A stretch of DNA of 9,049 nucleotides, from NCBI GenBank assembly GCA_035295665.1, contig DATGIQ010000574.1, positions 1-9,049 on the forward strand. The letters are read 5' to 3'. A program made the translations under genes and the position numbers. This DNA comes from DATGIQ01 sp035295665. Lineage in GTDB: Bacteria > Planctomycetota > Planctomycetia > Gemmatales > Gemmataceae. Below, in pieces: positions 5,540 to 9,049 of this stretch (its first letter is position 1; each line of letters starts with the position of its first letter). The notes below the pieces were generated by a model, which saw nothing but the letters and a program-made list of their open reading frames with translations, did not search any database and had not been told where the DNA came from.

Positions 5540-7798
5540 TCAATGCTGGGCTGCGTCCACCACCTGCTGTTCCGGAGCGATTTCCTCGACGTGGAAATTG
5601 AACAGGCCGAAGACAATGGTTCGGCTCGGGTAGACCGAAGGCGTGGCGGTGCATTGGAAATGGACGACCGTCCGGCCGGGTGGAATCTCTACGATCTTCG
5701 TCCACGGGGTTCCCGAGCGGTCGATGGAAAGGTTTTCCGTAAAGAGCGAGCAGTGAATGCCAAGCGTCCCTGTACCTGGGCTATCGCTTCGGGCCAGGAA
5801 ACGCAGCGATACCCGCTTGGGATGGTCGGAAGGGTTCAGGATCTCCAGCGTTCCGTCTTTGCCGCACCAGCGCCAGTGATCCGGGCCGAGAACTTCCTCC
5901 ATGAAGAAGCCCGCGGTCCATTGGGTCTGGAGATAGTAATAAACCCGGTCATGCTGTTGTTGCCATTCCCCTTCGCTACAGTCCTTCATCAACCGCTCTT
6001 TGAAGTCGTTCATACGGAAGAAAGAGAATCTCTGGTTGCGGCTGATGATCGGCTCTGTTCGCAGCAAGCCACGCAGCTCGGTTTCGAGCTGTTTGCCGGC
6101 ATCCGGGTAACCCAATCGGTCCACGAAAACTCCGTCGAACCCGAGGTAGGCCAGCTCGCGGAGGGAAAGCTCCAGGGGCAAGCCGGCCAGGCGGGCGTGG
6201 AGATTATCCCCATAGCGGCCATGCATGGCCCCAAAGCTCCAGCGCAGCGTGTGGGAGTGAAGGTAGCCACGGAAATGGCTATAAGGCACCATTTGATGAC
6301 AAGCGTTCCGGTAGGAGAGGAAGGAGACATAGGGAAGTTGAAACACCATGCCGCCCATAGGAACACAACGTTCGATCTGAGCCACGAAGTCGGCGTCATT
6401 TCGATACTCTTCCTTCACGGCGGCGAAGGGCGCCAGGTAGTTCTTCCCGGTTTGATCGAGCAGGCCCAGCGCGAGCAGGATGGCAAACCCCACGTTTGCG
6501 CAAGCAAATCCCCAGCGGCCCTGGGCATAGCGCCGGTATCGGGCATCCAGCCAAACTGAGAGCGCGGCCAAGCTCAGAAAGCCGATGAAGATGCTGGCCC
6601 GGTTGTAGCAGCGCATGATCCCGATGCCGACGAGGTTAAATGCTGTCCCGAATCCGCCGGTTGTACAGATGAAAATGGCGAAGGCGATCAAGAGACCGAG
6701 CAAGTGGTAGAGCCGGCCCCGTTCCGAATCGGCCCGATGGCAGCAGACCAACGCGCCCAGGGCCAAGAGGAAGCCGAGCGATCCGACCGCACCCAGGGCC
6801 ATCGCATCCATCTCGCTGGCCAGCTTCGTGCCGGTGTAAAACTTATCCCGCAGCCCCTTGAACAGAGGCAGCCGATGCCCCTCCACCGGCAGGAGGAGCT
6901 GGGTCACCGTCAAACTGTAGGCTTCGCCATCGGTCCAGGGCCGCTTGGCCGTATGCTCTGGAGACAGGTTGCGACCATTTTTCCACCAATACATGAAGGA
7001 TGGGGACATGTTCCCCAGAAAGCTGGCGGCGATGAGGCTGAAGAGGACAATCGTCCTGGCCAGCGTGCTGGTGGAAAAGCGAACGGCCAAGGAATAGGCT
7101 CCAGCCAGCAGCAGCAGCACAGCCGCGAAGACGGGGTAATAAGGAAAATCGCAGCCGACGGCGAGGCAGATGAGGACGCTGGCAATGGCCCGAAGCGACC
7201 TCAGCTCAAGCTTGAGCCGGCCGGTCTCCGGATTTCGCACGATCAGAAACGGCTCGTCTTTGCCGAGCCAGATGACCACTAGGCAGACCAACGGGACCAT
7301 ATAGTAGTTGGTCAGAAACAGGTGGGACTCCCCCCGCCAGAAATGGTACGGCAAGAACGCATAAAGGATGCTGGAAACGACCGCCACGGGCCGGGCCACA
7401 CCCAGATTCCGCAATGCGGCCAGGGCCGCCAGCGCCACCAGGGGAAACGAAAGCAGGAAGTACAGATTGACCAGCGTGGCCGCGTCGGAAGTGACCAGCG
7501 ACAAGCACTTGAGGACGGCGAAGTGCAAGTTGCAGTTCGTCGGGTAGTCGTGCATCTCCAACTGGCTGGGTGCGCCCAGGTATGGATTGGTCATCCACCA
7601 GCCGTTGTCGAGGAGCGTCTTGGTCCACGTCAGGATCGCGAAGCTGTCTTCTCGGTAAGCCAGCGGGATGGTGAGGTCCGCCCGCCACAGGCGCAAGGCC
7701 ACGAAGGCGAGGCCAAGTGCGAGGACGCAAGCTGCTGCATAAGCAAGTACTTCTGCGCGGTGATTTGGGCGCGGCAGAGCCGGATGAATCGGTTCCAC
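5540..7798 (-). CDS. GT-C-like polytopic membrane protein, longer paralog with extra C-terminal domain (752 aa)
   Basis: A large integral membrane protein, paralogous to the next gene downstream. From the chosen start, a first helix lies at about 17-36. The first outer loop has Y-R-E-D51, LGAP (74-77), HDYP (83-86) and NLHFAV (90-95). FLPYHFWRGESHLFL is at 148-162, and a later helix contains MRCYNRASIFIGFLSL. The soluble part after the last helix (near LLALGLLDQTGKNY) shares with the paralog FQLPY, SHTLRWSFGAM compared with SKSLRWSYGAM, and GFDGVFVDRLGYPDAG. The last 120 or so residues (5543-5911) have no counterpart in the paralog. They look beta-rich, with alternating hydrophobic residues, like a small binding domain. 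An extracytoplasmic glycosyltransferase is the best guess; the sugar and acceptor are unknown. I chose GTG at 7798 because GGAGGAG lies 7 nt upstream. GTG at 7843 would overlap the previous stop by 4 nt but lacks a ribosome site. Confidence 0.75.
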   Translation of the reverse strand: MEPIHPALPRPNHRAEVLAYAAACVLALGLAFVALRLWRADLTIPLAYREDSFAILTWTKTLLDNGWWMTNPYLGAPSQLEMHDYPTNCNLHFAVLKCLSLVTSDAATLVNLYFLLSFPLVALAALAALRNLGVARPVAVVSSILYAFLPYHFWRGESHLFLTNYYMVPLVCLVVIWLGKDEPFLIVRNPETGRLKLELRSLRAIASVLICLAVGCDFPYYPVFAAVLLLLAGAYSLAVRFSTSTLARTIVLFSLIAASFLGNMSPSFMYWWKNGRNLSPEHTAKRPWTDGEAYSLTVTQLLLPVEGHRLPLFKGLRDKFYTGTKLASEMDAMALGAVGSLGFLLALGALVCCHRADSERGRLYHLLGLLIAFAIFICTTGGFGTAFNLVGIGIMRCYNRASIFIGFLSLAALSVWLDARYRRYAQGRWGFACANVGFAILLALGLLDQTGKNYLAPFAAVKEEYRNDADFVAQIERCVPMGGMVFQLPYVSFLSYRNACHQMVPYSHFRGYLHSHTLRWSFGAMHGRYGDNLHARLAGLPLELSLRELAYLGFDGVFVDRLGYPDAGKQLETELRGLLRTEPIISRNQRFSFFRMNDFKERLMKDCSEGEWQQQHDRVYYYLQTQWTAGFFMEEVLGPDHWRWCGKDGTLEILNPSDHPKRVSLRFLARSDSPGTGTLGIHCSLFTENLSIDRSGTPWTKIVEIPPGRTVVHFQCTATPSVYPSRTIVFGLFNFHVEEIAPEQQVVDAAQH

Positions 7799-7805
7799 GA
7801 TTTCG

Positions 7806-7812
7806 CTCCTCC
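7806..7812 (-). promoter_or_regulatory. Ribosome-binding site deciding the start of the 752-aa membrane protein
   Basis: On the minus strand GGAGGAG (7812-7806) stands 7 nt before a GTG at 7798. The alternative GTG at 7843 forms a GTGA overlap with the stop of the glycosyltransferase gene but has no purine-rich site upstream. The strong match favours 7798, although translational coupling from 7843 remains possible. Confidence 0.7.
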
Positions 7813-7839
7813 GACAGGTAGCAGGGAAAGCAACCGGAC

Positions 7840-8805
7840 TCACGCCGCTTGCGCCGGCTGATCCGCCGCATCGGCATTCTCAATTACGCGATCAATCACG
7901 AAGCGGGGCCGGCGCCGAGTTTCATCGAGATTGCGCCATAGATATTCGCCCAAGATGCCGGTCATGAGCAGCTGAACGCCCGAGACGACGAGCAGCACCG
8001 CCATCAGCGAGACCCAGCCAACGACCGGAATGCTGCTGAATAGCCGGAGGACCAGCAACGCCAGGGCGTACAACAGGCCGAGAACGCTCAGGCTCATGCC
8101 CAAAAGTGAAGCGGCCCGGACCGGAACGTAGGAGAAGGCGACAAAGGCGTCGATGAAGTATTTGAGCTTCTTGGTCAGGCTCCACATCGATTTGCCGAAA
8201 CGGACCTCGCGCTGCTGCCGGTGGTAATAAAGAATGCACGGGTCGAACCCCAGCCAAAGAATCATCCCCATGAGATACGCATTGCTCTCCTTGATCCCTT
8301 TGATGAGATTGCACACTTGGCGATCGATCAGGAAGAAATCGAAGCCTTGTCGGGGCATGCTGGCGATGGCAAAGCGGCGAAAGAGCATATAAAACGTGCT
8401 GGCCAGCAGCCGTGTCAAGAACGGATCTCCTCGGCTTTGGCGCGCGGCGAGGACGACCTTGCGCCCCTGCCGCCAGTGAGCCAACATGTCGTCGATCAGC
8501 TCCGGCGGATCCTGAAGATCGGCCGCGATGGCTGCCACAACCTCGCCACGGGCCTGGTCGAGCCCGGCCAGGAGCGCGGCGTTGGAGCCAAAGTTCCGCG
8601 ACAGCTTGATTACCCGAACCCGTGGGTCCGTCTGGTGCAGAGATTGCAGCACGGCGAACGAATGATCACGGGAGCCGTCGTCCACAAAGACGAATTCGAA
8701 TCGATCCTCCGGGTTCCTGCCGGCCAGCTGTTGGAACCGAGACAAAAGTTCGGGCAAGCTCGTCGCATTATGATAAACCGGCACCACGATGGAAACGAAC
8801 GCCAT
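7840..8805 (-). CDS. Polyprenyl-phosphate glycosyltransferase, GT2 family (GtrB/DPM1-like)
   Basis: A 321-residue GT2 enzyme that probably moves a sugar from a nucleotide donor to polyprenyl (undecaprenyl) phosphate on the cytoplasmic face. The catalytic domain opens with SIVVPVYHNA (5-14), then FVFVDDGSRD (38-47), LSRNFGSNAALLAGLDQARG (68-87) and AADLQDPPE (94-102), the conserved metal/donor region of GtrB, ArnC and dolichol-phosphate-mannose synthase relatives. RFGKSMWSLTKKLKYFIDA (202-220) leads into two hydrophobic helices at about 229-256 and 262-288, the usual membrane anchor of bacterial members. The length is normal for the family. ATG 8805 is preferred: the GT2 fold starts at once, and GGAGG (8819-8815) lies 9 nt upstream. 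The open frame extends further upstream to 9015 but overlaps the preceding gene and shows no coding features. It is followed 41 nt later by the 752-residue membrane protein, suggesting that it supplies the lipid-linked sugar for the two membrane proteins. The sugar cannot be predicted. Confidence 0.92.
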   Translation of the reverse strand: MAFVSIVVPVYHNATSLPELLSRFQQLAGRNPEDRFEFVFVDDGSRDHSFAVLQSLHQTDPRVRVIKLSRNFGSNAALLAGLDQARGEVVAAIAADLQDPPELIDDMLAHWRQGRKVVLAARQSRGDPFLTRLLASTFYMLFRRFAIASMPRQGFDFFLIDRQVCNLIKGIKESNAYLMGMILWLGFDPCILYYHRQQREVRFGKSMWSLTKKLKYFIDAFVAFSYVPVRAASLLGMSLSVLGLLYALALLVLRLFSSIPVVGWVSLMAVLLVVSGVQLLMTGILGEYLWRNLDETRRRPRFVIDRVIENADAADQPAQAA

Positions 8806-8863
8806 GACTCCTTGCCTCCGTGCGTTTATAGGAGCAGTTGTCTCTGTGCGGAATCTTGCTGCA

Positions 8864-8927
8864 CCAGCCGGACGCGCGAGCGAAGGATCGCTGTCACGCG
8901 ACATTCTTCGCTTGCGCGTCGGGCAGG
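8864..8927. repeat. Long imperfect hairpin between acyltransferase and glycosyltransferase genes
   Basis: The arm at 8864-8885 matches the reverse complement of 8906-8927 at 19 of 22 positions, including an uninterrupted run of seven (GACGCGC) and one of seven (AGCGAAG). The 20-nt loop has a second small stem, TGTC (8892-8895) with GACA (8900-8903). On the minus strand it begins 20 nt after the acyltransferase stop. There is no U-tract after it, so a classical intrinsic terminator is not supported. It could protect a 3' end, attenuate read-through, or be an intergenic palindromic unit. Confidence 0.75.
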
Positions 8928-8947
8928 TGTGCGACCAAGTCCCGGCC

Positions 8948-9049
8948 TCAGCCAGCGGCCCGCATGCGCTCCACGCCAAAGTGGGCGAGCACCCGATTGC
9001 GCTCCGCCGGATCAATCTCGCGGATGGGCCGGGCCGGCACTCCGGCTAC
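8948..9049 (-). CDS. C-terminal end of a hexapeptide-repeat (left-handed beta-helix) acyltransferase, partial
   Basis: The last 33 codons of a gene entering from the right edge, ending in TGA at 8950-8948. The frame reads VAGVPARPIREID, followed by a short helical tail (PAERNRVLAHFGVERMRAAG). A G-x-P-A-R/K-P-I motif at the end of the beta-helix coil is a hallmark of LbH acyltransferases such as WbbJ-type sugar O-acetyltransferases and serine acetyltransferases. The catalytic histidine and most of the coils are outside the window. It lies upstream of, and in the same direction as, the GT2 gene, which fits sugar or glycan modification. The 142-nt gap with a strong hairpin means that co-transcription is not certain. 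It could alternatively be a nucleotide-sugar N-acetyltransferase. Confidence 0.7.
   Translation of the reverse strand, partial: VAGVPARPIREIDPAERNRVLAHFGVERMRAAG

Noticed and set aside
5423..6559. Long plus-strand open frame of 378 codons
   Set aside because: It lies opposite the two membrane protein genes, has no membrane segment or recognisable motif, and is a by-product of GC-rich codon use on the other strand.
8825..8831. TATAAA on the minus strand as a -10 box for the glycosyltransferase gene
   Set aside because: No acceptable -35 lies 16-18 nt upstream, and transcription would start almost at the ribosome-binding site.
8806..9015. N-terminal extension of the GT2 protein (70 more residues in frame)
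   Set aside because: The extension covers the intergenic hairpin and overlaps the acyltransferase gene, has no family similarity, and ATG 8805 has a ribosome site and begins exactly at the GT2 fold.

Overview
The window looks like a GC-rich bacterial chromosome segment with no RNA genes, insertion sequences, integrases or CRISPR arrays. Seven coding regions are well supported and an eighth, very short one is probable. All but one lie on the minus strand. Several starts are GTG and most genes have purine-rich Shine-Dalgarno sites. The phylum cannot be fixed from sequence alone. The mix of an exported C45-type Ntn hydrolase, a Tat-exported ferritin-like protein and large paralogous GT-C-like membrane proteins would fit Planctomycetota or a related environmental lineage, but that is an inference with low certainty.

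Region A (1-2230, minus strand) reads from right to left. First comes a ferric-reductase/NADPH-oxidase-like flavocytochrome with two paired-histidine membrane helices plus FAD and NAD(P) domains. It is followed by a probable 48-residue single-span membrane protein, and then by a Tat-exported ferritin-like protein cut by the window edge. The short gaps suggest co-transcription. A plausible theme is electron transfer across the membrane to an exported diiron-type protein; this is inferred from adjacency only.

Region B (2231-2491) is the divergent intergenic region. Its main feature is a perfect 25-bp inverted repeat around a 16-nt spacer at 2250-2315, just upstream of the reductase Shine-Dalgarno site. 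A short second inverted repeat (2441-2461) lies in the probable leader of the plus-strand gene.

Region C (2492-3649) is the only plus-strand gene, an exported C45-type (acyl-CoA:6-aminopenicillanate acyltransferase-like) Ntn hydrolase. Its stop overlaps by 7 bp, tail to tail, the stop of the next gene.

Region D (3643-9049, minus strand) is a glycan-type cluster. From right to left it holds the C-terminal end of a hexapeptide-repeat acyltransferase, an intergenic region with a long imperfect hairpin, a GtrB/dolichol-phosphate-mannose-synthase-like GT2 glycosyltransferase with two C-terminal membrane helices, and two tandem paralogous GT-C-like polytopic membrane proteins (752 and 619 residues). 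The longer paralog carries an extra C-terminal soluble domain. The likely logic, by analogy with Gtr-type systems, is that the GT2 enzyme charges polyprenyl phosphate with a sugar and the two membrane proteins use the lipid-linked sugar on the outer face of the membrane. The acceptor, the sugar and the catalytic residues of the two membrane proteins are unknown.
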